Of a stretch of DNA of 64,000 nt, positions 38,217 through 46,698 are shown piece after piece. The notes beneath the pieces were generated by a model. It searched no databases. It saw only the letters and a program-made list of their open reading frames with translations, and was not told the DNA's origin. Position 1 is the stretch's first letter, and the number at the start of each line of letters is the position of its first letter. Source of the DNA: Massilia sp. YIM B02769 (lineage in GTDB: Bacteria > Pseudomonadota > Gammaproteobacteria > Burkholderiales > Burkholderiaceae_D); the NCBI RefSeq assembly GCF_030411995.1, contig NZ_JASNRC010000006.1, forward strand, positions 62,001 to 126,000, written 5' to 3'. A program made the translations under genes and the position numbers.

Positions 38217-39572
38217 ATGCAAGTGATGCCGACTGCCCTGTTCAATCTGATGCGCCGCAAACAGCCGGCGCTTCCCCGCCCCATTCCAACGCGGCGTTCG
38301 CGTGTCGGCCTTGTGCTGGCCGGCGCCGCCCTCGCCGCCATCCTGGCCCTGCCCGGGGCAGGCGCCAACGCCCAGGGCTGGAACAACGAGCGCTGGACCG
38401 GCACCTGGGGCACCGCCCCGGCCGGCCCGCCGGCGCCCGCCAGCCTGCAAACCTTCACCGACCAGACCCTGCGCCTGATCGTCCACACCAGCATCGGCGG
38501 CAACCGTGTGCGCATCCGCGTCTCGAACGAGTTCGGCGCCGTACCGCTGCGCATCGGCGCCGCCCGGATCGGCGTGCGCGCCAGCGGCTCCGACGTCGCG
38601 CCCGGCACCGACCGCGTGCTCACCTTCAGCGGCCGCTCCTCCATCGTGGTCCCGCCCGGCGCGCCGGTGCTGTCCGACCCGGTCGAGCTGAACGTGCCGG
38701 CCCTCGCCGACCTCGCTGTCAGCCTGTACCTGCCCGGCACGGTGGACGCAACGACCATCCACAACACCGGCCTGCAGACCAACTACGTCTCGCTGCCGGG
38801 CGACTTCACGGCTTCCGCCACCCTGCCGGTGCAGCGCACGATCACGGCCTGGCCCTTCCTCACCGAAGTCGACGTCGACAGCGTCGGCCCGAGCATCGTG
38901 ACCCTGGGCGACTCGATCACCGACGGCACCCGCAGCACAGTCGACACCAACAACCGCTGGCCCGACTGGCTGGCACGGCGCCTGCAGACCGTGCGCGACC
39001 CGGTGCTGGGTATCAATGGGCGCCTGGGCGTGGTGAACCGCGGCATCAGCGGCAACCGCCTGCTGGGCGATTCGCCGAACACCCTGGCCGGGAGCAGCAT
39101 CCAGGAGCGTTTCGACCGCGACGTGCTGGCCACCGCCGGCGTGCGCTACATGACCCTGCTCATCGGCATCAACGACATCGGCAACAGCTCGGCCACCAAT
39201 CCGGTGACAGCGGACGACCTGATCGCCGGCTACCGCCAGGTGGTCGCGCGCGCGCATGCGAAAGGCATCGCCATCTTCGGCGCCACGCTCACGCCCTTCG
39301 AAGGCGCGGGCTATTACTCGCCCGAGAAGGAGGTCGTGCGCCAGGCGGTGAACAACTGGATCCGCTCCAGCGACGAGTTCGACGGCGTGATCGACTTCGA
39401 CCAGGCCACGCGCGACCCGGCACATCCGACGCGCTTCCTGGCGGCCTACGACAGCGGGGATCACCTGCATCCGAACGACCTCGGGTACCAGGCGATGGGG
39501 AATGCGGTGTCGTTGACCTTGTTCCGGTCGCTGGGGGTGGCGGCCAAGCCGGCAACAGGACTGGAGAAATAG
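38217..39572 (+). CDS. Secreted SGNH/GDSL-family esterase
   Basis: 451 residues from ATG 38217 with AAAAGGAG upstream. A signal sequence with a long basic n-region (hydrophobic part about 30-50, ending ANAQ) precedes a beta-sandwich-like N-terminal domain, then a GDSL domain: nucleophile S233 in TLGDSITDG, GISGNRLL, GINDIGN, and the DHLHPND block with catalytic Asp and His. Relatives are carbohydrate or lipid esterases of the rhamnogalacturonan acetylesterase-like group. Confidence 0.9.
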   Translation: MQVMPTALFNLMRRKQPALPRPIPTRRSRVGLVLAGAALAAILALPGAGANAQGWNNERWTGTWGTAPAGPPAPASLQTFTDQTLRLIVHTSIGGNRVRIRVSNEFGAVPLRIGAARIGVRASGSDVAPGTDRVLTFSGRSSIVVPPGAPVLSDPVELNVPALADLAVSLYLPGTVDATTIHNTGLQTNYVSLPGDFTASATLPVQRTITAWPFLTEVDVDSVGPSIVTLGDSITDGTRSTVDTNNRWPDWLARRLQTVRDPVLGINGRLGVVNRGISGNRLLGDSPNTLAGSSIQERFDRDVLATAGVRYMTLLIGINDIGNSSATNPVTADDLIAGYRQVVARAHAKGIAIFGATLTPFEGAGYYSPEKEVVRQAVNNWIRSSDEFDGVIDFDQATRDPAHPTRFLAAYDSGDHLHPNDLGYQAMGNAVSLTLFRSLGVAAKPATGLEK

Positions 39573-39597
39573 GTGGCAGACGCCGGCCGGATTCCGT

Positions 39598-40152
39598 TCA
39601 GGACCGGCTTTCCGGCTTGGTGTTCCCTGCCCCGCCATCGGTCTCCGGCACCAGCCTGGCCTGGCGCCAGGCCCCCTCGGCGTAGTCGCAAAAGGCCTTG
39701 AATTCTTGTTCCGAATCAAAGGCGCGGCGTGGCACAGGATAGGCAGCACAATAGGTAACCTGGACGACCAAGCAACGGGGTAATGCAACAACCCTGGGAA
39801 TGCCTGTCCACCGGTAGCTGGAATCGTTGACGTCGGTTATCTCCCGAAATTCGGTGGGCGACAGGCTGATGTCATGCCGGCCGAGTATTCCCTTGTTCTC
39901 AAGGGGAGACATAAGCACGTAGATGGCGTTGATGGCCAGTGCGACGAGCATGCCCGCGGCTGCGCCAAGCAAGGCGACGAAAGCGGCGATGCCAATGCTG
40001 CCCATTGAGAACGACTCCGCTTTCGCTAGTGTCATGATGAAAAAGAAGATCCACATAGCCAGCATGAAATACAGGTTGGCGCGCAGCCTGAACAGCAGTT
40101 GCCATTGAAGTGCAATCAGGTCGAAGCGGGTGAGATGCACAGTGATCTTCAA
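39598..40152 (-). CDS. YcxB-like membrane protein
   Basis: 184 residues with two membrane helices (about 25-45 and 53-82) followed by a soluble YcxB-like domain, recognised from the SPTEFREITDVNDSSYRWTGI stretch in pieces and the YPVPRRAFDSEQEFKAF segment. Function is unknown. It converges on the esterase gene and lies at the edge of a lower-GC, gene-poor patch. Confidence 0.8.
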   Translation of the reverse strand: MKITVHLTRFDLIALQWQLLFRLRANLYFMLAMWIFFFIMTLAKAESFSMGSIGIAAFVALLGAAAGMLVALAINAIYVLMSPLENKGILGRHDISLSPTEFREITDVNDSSYRWTGIPRVVALPRCLVVQVTYCAAYPVPRRAFDSEQEFKAFCDYAEGAWRQARLVPETDGGAGNTKPESRS

Positions 40153-40852
40153 GTGTGGCCTCGTCTTTCGATGGAATGGTGTCGATGCGGTTGGAGAAGG
40201 AGGCTCAGCTTACCAGTTGTAGACTTGGGGACAATGCGCGGATTATCACGCCCGGCAGGATAGGAGGCTGGAGTGATGGGGTAGGTAGCGCCTGCATCGT
40301 CGCGCAATCGCAAGATAGGCTACGATGCCGCACGATTTGCACGCGAAACCACACGACCAGGGCACGAAATCCCGCGATTTCATGACGCAAACACACGATC
40401 ACTCCACGAATTTGGACGATACGACGTGTGAATCTCTAACTGACAGTACCGCCATCGCCATGATCGCTTGAAAGCGTAGGTAAATCGGAGACGTTTCGCA
40501 GTCTTATCGTGTGAATGCGTGTTCTTTGTACGCGTTTTGGATTCCTTACCGTGCCATATCGTTCCTTAACGTGTGAAAGCGAGCGAATCATGGCTTCCCC
40601 CTGCTTCTGCGATGCCAGTACCGACACCGCTGAAGTTGCACCAGCAACTGATGCTTGCGTTGATCCAATCTGGATTCACGCAAGAAATCTGGGAATCGGC
40701 GCCGCTGCGATCCCACGCCAGGTAATACAGATCAATGACGATCCATTGTCGTATTAGACCTTCAACCACACGAGCGGCGGTGTTAGTTTAAAGTCGCCAT
40801 TGCCCGTTCGCAGCTCATCAAACTGCGTGCTGCTTTCGTTCAGCAAGCTCAT
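40153..40852. other. 700-bp stretch without a supported gene
   Basis: Base composition is clearly less GC-rich than in the neighbours. Short frames of 60-80 codons occur on both strands but lack convincing starts, family signals or codon bias. Words such as CACGA and GTGTGAA recur at irregular spacing. This may be a decayed insertion or gene remnant; I cannot identify it. Confidence 0.5.
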
Positions 40853-41335
40853 TTAGAACAAATTGTTATTCACAGAGCCTGCTTGAGAACAGTTCTCACC
40901 TCCCGTCGAGTCACTGCACCGTTCTTGGGCTACTGGAATATTTTCTACTGTAGTCGAGGTCGGAAGCGCAGCGGTCGACTTCTGCTCTTCGCTCGCACTC
41001 TTTGTTCCAACGGCACCTAAAGCGTCCGTGGATTCCGTCGCATCCTGAGCCCGCTGCGCCGTATCCTGAGCTGCTGGCAATGTCGAGTCGGTGGGCGAGG
41101 TCACATGCGGAACCGAGGTATCCTGCTCCGATGGCTTTGTCTCACTCTTGTTATTCCCGAAGAAAATAACGCCAGCGATAACGAGGATAATCAGACCAAA
41201 CAAGCCACCGCCACTTACGGTCTCAACTTCCTTGCTTCCGCAACTAGGGCATTTTAGCGAACGACTTCTTCCTCTTGGGTACCAAGTGTCGCCACAAGAC
41301 TTACATCGGTTTTTCGGATTCTTTGTGCCTGCCAT
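40853..41335 (-). CDS. Zinc-ribbon membrane protein, hypothetical
   Basis: 160 residues. An N-terminal zinc ribbon (CKSCGDTWYPRG...LKCPSCGS) is followed by one membrane helix (about 46-60) and a Ser/Thr/Glu-rich C-terminal region with two late cysteines. The codon use is less GC-rich than in the flanking genes, which fits horizontal acquisition. No family beyond zinc ribbon is recognised. Confidence 0.7.
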   Translation of the reverse strand: MAGTKNPKNRCKSCGDTWYPRGRSRSLKCPSCGSKEVETVSGGGLFGLIILVIAGVIFFGNNKSETKPSEQDTSVPHVTSPTDSTLPAAQDTAQRAQDATESTDALGAVGTKSASEEQKSTAALPTSTTVENIPVAQERCSDSTGGENCSQAGSVNNNLF

Positions 41336-41908
41336 CTCTGCGCTCCACTCGATAGGAATCTTTAGATTAGCAGTTGACGAGACGAAAAAATGCTCACATT
41401 GTCACAAAGGCCACATCATCGGATAAAACCTGTTTCGATGTACTGTAAGGACACAGCTAATCTCGGCTACCCGCCTTTTGCGAGAACGTCGAATAAGAAC
41501 GTCGCCAATGAGAGACAGCTAGGAAACGAACGCCGCAAAGGTATTCACGCCCTGGCGTAAGTGATCACGAGTACTTCTTTGCTTTCATGAGACGTAATGT
41601 GCCGCAGAGCCACCCCATCTGGATACTGTCGGATGAGCCGCCAGATGCCTGGCAAACCGGAAGACTTCATCGATCATGCATTAACATGCAAGTCCTGTAG
41701 ACAAACCGGTCATCAGGAACTTCGCAACAATCAGACGCGGCAAGCGCGGCCAATCGACTGCGTCATCCCATGCGCGGCAGTAGGATCGTCAAGCCACCCT
41801 CGGCAATGATGACCATTCGACCTGCACTAGCGATCGCACCCGGCACCCCGGCGCCTGGAGTAAGATGAACGTATTGCACTTCGAATCGCCCCAGGTGAGT
41901 GGCGACCA
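41336..41908. other. 570-bp stretch without a supported gene
   Basis: It continues the lower-GC patch. The only frames are about 70 codons long, with no family features or ribosome site. The upstream part may hold the promoter of the zinc-ribbon gene. Confidence 0.5.
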
Positions 41909-42517
41909 TCACCCACCACCCGTCTTCGACTGCGCCGGCAAACTCGTCCCCACCTTCCAGGTCCGCGATAGCGCCTGCGCCTCCTCGATCTGCTCCTGCG
42001 TCATCCCCTTGGCCATGGCGGTGCGCTGGTTCGCCGCGTTCTGGTTGCCGCTCGCCGCCGCGAGATTCATCAGCATGTAGGCGATCACCGGATCGCCCGG
42101 CACGCCGGCCACGTGGTAGCGGTACATCAGCCCGAGCGCATGCTGGGCTTCCGCATGCCCCTGCTCGGCGGCCTTGCGGAACCAGGTGACGGCATGCTTC
42201 TGGTCCTGCGGCACGGCATTGCCGGTGTAGTACATGGCGCCGACCACGTACTGGGCGTCGGCCTTGCCCTGCTGGGCCGCCTTCAGGTGCCAGCCGAAGG
42301 CGGTCTTGTAGTCGCGCGCGACGCCGCGGCCCATGTAGTACATCAGGCCCAGCAAATGCTGGGCATCGGGATTGCCGGCGCGCGCCAGCGGAGCGATCTC
42401 CTTCATCGCCACCGCGTAGTTGCGCGCATTGTAGGCACTCGCCCCCTCGGGAAAGCCCGCCTGCGCCGCCCCGTGCAGGCCGAGCGCAAGCAGGATCGCT
42501 ACGGTAAATTTTTTCAT
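41909..42517 (-). CDS. Secreted Sel1-repeat protein
   Basis: 202 residues with a signal peptide (1-20, ending AQA). Three to four Sel1-type TPR repeats follow: PDAQHLLGLMYYMGRGVARD, ADAQYVVGAMYYTGNAVPQD and AEAQHALGLMYRYHVAGV. These are periplasmic protein-binding repeats. The gene is minus strand, 88 bp after the DUF2807 gene, and may form an operon with it. Confidence 0.9.
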   Translation of the reverse strand: MKKFTVAILLALGLHGAAQAGFPEGASAYNARNYAVAMKEIAPLARAGNPDAQHLLGLMYYMGRGVARDYKTAFGWHLKAAQQGKADAQYVVGAMYYTGNAVPQDQKHAVTWFRKAAEQGHAEAQHALGLMYRYHVAGVPGDPVIAYMLMNLAAASGNQNAANQRTAMAKGMTQEQIEEAQALSRTWKVGTSLPAQSKTGGG

Positions 42518-42605
42518 TGTCTCGTGCGTGGAACCGGTCTCTTCGCCAACTTCGTTGTCCTCGCGACGGCCAGCCGTCGCCGCTGCCGTCCTGCCATCCT
42601 GCCAG

Positions 42606-43373
42606 TCACCGCCAGCTGACCTTGCCCAGCCCGTCGACGCTCACCTTGCGATTGAGCGGCTTGCCGTAGACTGTGACCGAGCCCAGGCCCGACAGGTTCA
42701 GGTTCGCGCTGCCGTTCACGGTGACCGTGGCATTGCCCAGGCCCGACAAGTCCAGCGACACGTTCTCGAGCGCGAACTGGCGCGCGTCCAGGCCGCCCAG
42801 GCCGCTCAGCTCGGCCTTCAGCGACTTGGCCTGCCCTGCCAGCGTGACGTGGCCGGCGCCGTGCAGGTCGAGCTCGATGCGTTCGCTCTGGGTGCCGGCC
42901 AGCTTCATGCTGCCGACGCCGCCCAGGCTGGCGCGAATGAAGCGGTAGTTGACGTTGACGTTCATGGCGCCGGCGCCGTCCAGCGCGAGTTCCAGTTCGT
43001 CGCCCGTGAAGCCGCTGATCTCGGTGCTGCCCAGGCCTTCGGAGCTGACTTCGCGCAGGCGCGGCAGCACCAGTTCGGCGCGCACCGGGTCCTGCACCAG
43101 GCGCAGTCCGCGCACGCCGCCGCCGCCGATGTTGATGGTGTCGCCGCTTTGCTGCACCGTCAGCCGCGCCAGCCAGCGCGGGTCGCCGCTCAGGACCAGC
43201 ATGCCCGCGCTGCCCTGGCGGATGCGCAGGTCGACCGCGCCGTCGAGCTGGACGCGCACCACGCGGGTGTCGACGCTGCGCGTTTCCGACGCCGTCTCGG
43301 GCGCGGCGCTGGCCAGGCGCACCAGCGCCAGCAGGCCAAAGGCCGTCAGGCCGACTTTCAACAACTTGTGCAT
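42606..43373 (-). CDS. DUF2807 (GIN domain) secreted protein
   Basis: 255 residues. ATG 43373 is preferred because GGAG lies 6 bp upstream; an ATG two codons earlier overlaps that spacer. A signal peptide (ending ASA) precedes a repetitive right-handed beta structure of the GIN/putative auto-transporter adhesin head type, with recurring LDGAG, LSGLG and LSGLGS turns. Located in the periplasm or at the surface; molecular role unknown. Confidence 0.87.
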   Translation of the reverse strand: MHKLLKVGLTAFGLLALVRLASAAPETASETRSVDTRVVRVQLDGAVDLRIRQGSAGMLVLSGDPRWLARLTVQQSGDTINIGGGGVRGLRLVQDPVRAELVLPRLREVSSEGLGSTEISGFTGDELELALDGAGAMNVNVNYRFIRASLGGVGSMKLAGTQSERIELDLHGAGHVTLAGQAKSLKAELSGLGGLDARQFALENVSLDLSGLGNATVTVNGSANLNLSGLGSVTVYGKPLNRKVSVDGLGKVSWR

Positions 43374-43379
43374 GCACAT

Positions 43380-43711
43380 CTCCGTATTCGATTCGTGTTT
43401 TCGGCAGCGCGGCCCGTCAATACGGGCCTCACGTTACCAGCAAGCCTCGCCCACTTCCAGCAAAACTTTTCAGCCTGACAATCTGGCGGGACTGACAATG
43501 TATGCACTATAGCCCGGCTTCCCTCGGCGCTCTCCCGGAATGCGACAGACTGCGCGATATGCGGACAGAACGCAGAAAACGGCAGGTTTTTCCGCTGACA
43601 TACATATGCAATAAATTACTTTTTGGCATGACGCTGCGTTAATATAAATTGTTCCGCACGTCCGTCGTGCGGTTGTTTTGTTTTTGTTTCAGTCATCCTT
43701 TGAGGTCATCA
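43380..43711 (+). promoter_or_regulatory. Divergent promoter region of the M16 operon
   Basis: 330 bp without a gene. A TATAAA (43643-43648) in an AT-rich stretch lies about 64 bp before the M16 ATG and could be a -10 box. The best -35-like word, TTGGCA, is only 14 bp upstream, so the promoter is not clear. Confidence 0.4.
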
Positions 43712-45115
43712 ATGCGCATGCGCCAAATTCCCGTCCTGCTGGCCGGGCTCGGCTTGTCGGTGTCCGCCTTCGCGGCCAACAGCGACAAGTGGGACCTGCC
43801 GGTCCATGTGAAAAAACTCGACAACGGCATGACCGTGGTCGTCTCCGAAGACCACAGCTCGCCGACCGTCGGCGTCTCGGTCGTGTACCACGTCGGCATG
43901 CGCCTGGAGCCGAAGAACCGCACCGGTTTCGCCCACCTGTTCGAACACCTGATGTTCCAGGGCACGCCCAACGCCCCGAAAGGCGTGTTCGACAAGACCA
44001 TCACCGGCGGCGGCGGCCGCAACAACGGCTCGACCCGTCCCGACTTCACCAACTACATCGAGACCGCGCCGGTGTCCTCGCTCGAGCCCATCCTGTGGCT
44101 GGAAGCGGACCGCATGAAGACCCTCGACTTCAACGAAAAGACGCTGAAGAACCAGCAGGACGTGGTCAAGGAAGAGATCCGCGTGAACGTGAAGAACCAG
44201 CCTTACGGCGGCTTCATGTGGATCGACATCAGCCAGCACGCCTTCCAGAAATGGGAGAACAACCACGACGGCTACGGCAGCTTCCAGGACCTGGAAGGCG
44301 CCAGCCTCGACGACGTGCGCGCCTTCCACCGCGACTACTACGGCCCGAACAACGCCGTGCTGGCGATCTCCGGCGACGTGACGCCGGCCCAGGGCTTCGC
44401 GCTGGCGCAGAAATACTTCGGCAGCATCGCCGCGCGTCCGACGCCGAAGAGCGGCGACTTCACCGAGCCGATGAATGTGGTCGAGAAGCGCGTCGAGCAG
44501 ACCGACGCCCTGGCCCAGGTGCCGGCAATCGCCGCCGCCTGGAAGATCCCGGAACGCGGCAGCCGCGACCAGGCGCCGATGGCGGTGCTGGCCGAACTGC
44601 TGGCCGGCGGCGACGCCTCGCGCCTGTACCAGGGCCTGGTGAAGGGCCGCGAAATCGCGCTGAACGTCGATTCGCTGTTCGGCCTGGTCGACCCGTGGAC
44701 CTACGACGGCCCGACCCTGCTGACCGTGTTCGCGCTCTACAAGCCGACCAGCAATGCCGATGCGGTACTCGCCGCCATCGACGAGGAAGTGGCGAAGATC
44801 GCGAAAGACGGCGCCGACGAAGCGACCCTGAAACGCGTCAAGACCCGCATGCTGGCCGACTGGAACAACTCGCTCGAGTCCTTCATCAACCGCGCCGACA
44901 CCCTGGCCAAGCTGCAGACCCTGTGGGGCGACGCGAACGTCGTCAACAAGATCCCCGGCTGGATCGAAGGCGTGACCTCCGACGACCTGAAACGCGTTGC
45001 CGCCACCTACCTGGTGAAGAACAACCGCACCGTCATTGACCGCAAGCCCGTCGCGAAAGCCGCGGCGCCTGCACCAGCTCCAGCGCCTGCCCCGGCAGCT
45101 GGCGCCACGAAATAA
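43712..45115 (+). CDS. M16-family zinc metallopeptidase, catalytic subunit
   Basis: 467 residues from ATG 43712 with a signal peptide (ending AFA). The inverted zinc motif H75-LF-E78-H79 (HLFEH) and a downstream EEIRVN glutamate are present, so it should be active. It carries the usual two-lobed M16 half-clam. A short Ala/Pro tail ends the protein. The next gene encodes the matching subunit without the zinc motif. Such pairs act in the periplasm on peptides. Confidence 0.93.
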   Translation: MRMRQIPVLLAGLGLSVSAFAANSDKWDLPVHVKKLDNGMTVVVSEDHSSPTVGVSVVYHVGMRLEPKNRTGFAHLFEHLMFQGTPNAPKGVFDKTITGGGGRNNGSTRPDFTNYIETAPVSSLEPILWLEADRMKTLDFNEKTLKNQQDVVKEEIRVNVKNQPYGGFMWIDISQHAFQKWENNHDGYGSFQDLEGASLDDVRAFHRDYYGPNNAVLAISGDVTPAQGFALAQKYFGSIAARPTPKSGDFTEPMNVVEKRVEQTDALAQVPAIAAAWKIPERGSRDQAPMAVLAELLAGGDASRLYQGLVKGREIALNVDSLFGLVDPWTYDGPTLLTVFALYKPTSNADAVLAAIDEEVAKIAKDGADEATLKRVKTRMLADWNNSLESFINRADTLAKLQTLWGDANVVNKIPGWIEGVTSDDLKRVAATYLVKNNRTVIDRKPVAKAAAPAPAPAPAPAAGATK

Positions 45116-45126
45116 GGAGCGCATCG

Positions 45127-46545
45127 ATGAAAAAACTGATGCTGACACTGGCCGTCACGATGGCCTTTACCCCGCTGGCCTTTGCCGCGGACGCCCCGGC
45201 TGCGGCGAAGTCGACCCCGATGCCGGCCTACGGCAAGGACAAGCCGATCCCGACGCCGAAGATCGTCAAGAAAACGCTCGCCAACGGCATGACCGTCTGG
45301 GTCGTGCCGCGCGACGGCCTGCCGCGCGTCGACTTCGTGCTCGCCGTGCGCGGCGCCGGCTATGCCGCCGACGACAAGGCCCACCCGGGATTCGCCAGCC
45401 TGCTGGCCGGCATGCTCAACGAAGGCACGGCCAAGCGCGACTCGCGCGCCATCGCCGAAGCGGCCCAAGGCCTGGGCGGCTCGGTGGCAGCCAGCCCGGC
45501 CAACGACGGTATCCTGGTCTCGGCGAACGCCCTCACCTCGCAAGCGGCCGACATGATGTCGCTGCTGGCCGAAGTGACCCGCGTGCCCTCCTTCCCGGCC
45601 AAGGAAGTCGACCTGGCCAAGGCGAACGCCCTGCAAGCCCTGCGCGTGTCGGAAACCACGCCGCGCTTCCGCGCCGAGCGCGCCATCAACGAGGCGATCT
45701 ACGGCAACCACCCGTATGGCCACACCGAGCCGACCGCCGAGGCCATCACCTCGGTGACCCAGGACATGCTGCGCGCCGAACATGCGAAGCGCTTCCGTCC
45801 GGACCGCGCGCTGCTGGTGATCACCGGCCGCGTCAGCGAAGCCGAGGCCATGAAGATGGCGCAGGCCGCGTTCGGCGACTGGAAGGCGCAAGGCCCGGCC
45901 CTGGCCGAGGCCGCACCGGCCCCGGCCAACGCCAAGCCGGCGCGCATCCTGCTGCAGCGCGGCGGCAGCGTGCAGTCGACCATCCGTGTCGGCGCGCCCG
46001 GCATCGCCGCCAGCGCGGCCGACCAGGTGCCGCTGCGCCTGGCCAGCACCATCCTCGGCGGCGGCTTCTCGAGCCGCGTGAACATCAACCTGCGCGAGGA
46101 AAAGGGTTATACCTACGGCGCCTCGGCCGGCGCGCGCATGAGCCGCGCGGGCGGCGCCATCATCGGCGGCGCCGACGTGCGCAACGAAGTCACCGGTGCG
46201 GCCCTGCTTGAGTACTTCAACGAGTACAAGCGCATCGGCACCGACCTGGTACCGGCCGCCGAAATGACGATGAACAAGCGTTATGTCGCCGGCGGCTACT
46301 TGATCAGCAACCAGCTGCAGCGCGCCGTGGCCGGCACCCTGGCCCAGAACTGGCTGGTCGGCCTGCCGCCGGAATTCCTCGGCCAGTACGTGCCGCTGAT
46401 CGAAAAAGTCACCCCGGCCCAGGTGCGCGACGTGTCGAAGAAATACTTCGCGCCGGAGAAGCAGGCGATCGTGGTGGTGGGCGATCCGGCGGCGGTGGGC
46501 GAACAGCTGAAGCAATTCGGCGAGTTCACCGTGACCGACCGATAA
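45127..46545 (+). CDS. M16-family peptidase, non-catalytic partner
   Basis: 472 residues with a signal peptide (ending AFA). The HxxEH position reads GFASLLAGML, so zinc ligands are missing. The C-terminal lobe retains the substrate-binding Arg and Tyr in NLREEKGYTYGA. It lies 11 bp after the catalytic subunit with GGAG as ribosome site, and is followed by a terminator, so the two genes form a complete operon. Confidence 0.93.
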   Translation: MKKLMLTLAVTMAFTPLAFAADAPAAAKSTPMPAYGKDKPIPTPKIVKKTLANGMTVWVVPRDGLPRVDFVLAVRGAGYAADDKAHPGFASLLAGMLNEGTAKRDSRAIAEAAQGLGGSVAASPANDGILVSANALTSQAADMMSLLAEVTRVPSFPAKEVDLAKANALQALRVSETTPRFRAERAINEAIYGNHPYGHTEPTAEAITSVTQDMLRAEHAKRFRPDRALLVITGRVSEAEAMKMAQAAFGDWKAQGPALAEAAPAPANAKPARILLQRGGSVQSTIRVGAPGIAASAADQVPLRLASTILGGGFSSRVNINLREEKGYTYGASAGARMSRAGGAIIGGADVRNEVTGAALLEYFNEYKRIGTDLVPAAEMTMNKRYVAGGYLISNQLQRAVAGTLAQNWLVGLPPEFLGQYVPLIEKVTPAQVRDVSKKYFAPEKQAIVVVGDPAAVGEQLKQFGEFTVTDR

Positions 46546-46564
46546 GGACAGGTTTGTCCGTTTC

Positions 46565-46590
46565 GAACGCCCGCCTCGTGCGGGCGTTCT
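46565..46590 (+). terminator. Intrinsic terminator of the M16 operon
   Basis: GAACGCCCGC and GCGGGCGTTC form a perfect 10-bp stem with a 5-base loop, followed by TTATT, 19 bp after the stop. Confidence 0.8.
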
Positions 46591-46610
46591 TATTGTGGGG
46601 TGTGATCGGC

Positions 46611-46698
46611 GTAGGGTGGGTTCTCGAACCCACCATTCCGCCATATGCACACCACCAAATAATCGATGCCGAATGGTGGGTTCAAGAACCCACCCTAC
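46611..46698. repeat. Inverted pair of REP-like hairpins
   Basis: GTAGGGTGGGTTC..GAACCCACCATTC (46611-46638) and its inverse ending CCACCCTAC (46671-46698) flank 32 bp. The CTA at 46695-46697 inside the second copy is the stop codon of the BCCT carrier gene. Confidence 0.9.

Noticed and set aside
40515-40769. Short overlapping frames on both strands
   Set aside because: No family signal, no ribosome site and poor codon use; considered as a possible transposase remnant but nothing recognisable remains.
41597-41809. 70-codon plus-strand frame with several cysteines
   Set aside because: No recognisable motif spacing, no ribosome site, and it lies in a gene-poor patch.
45127-46545. Second catalytically active M16 peptidase
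   Set aside because: The HxxEH zinc motif is absent; it is the usual non-catalytic partner.
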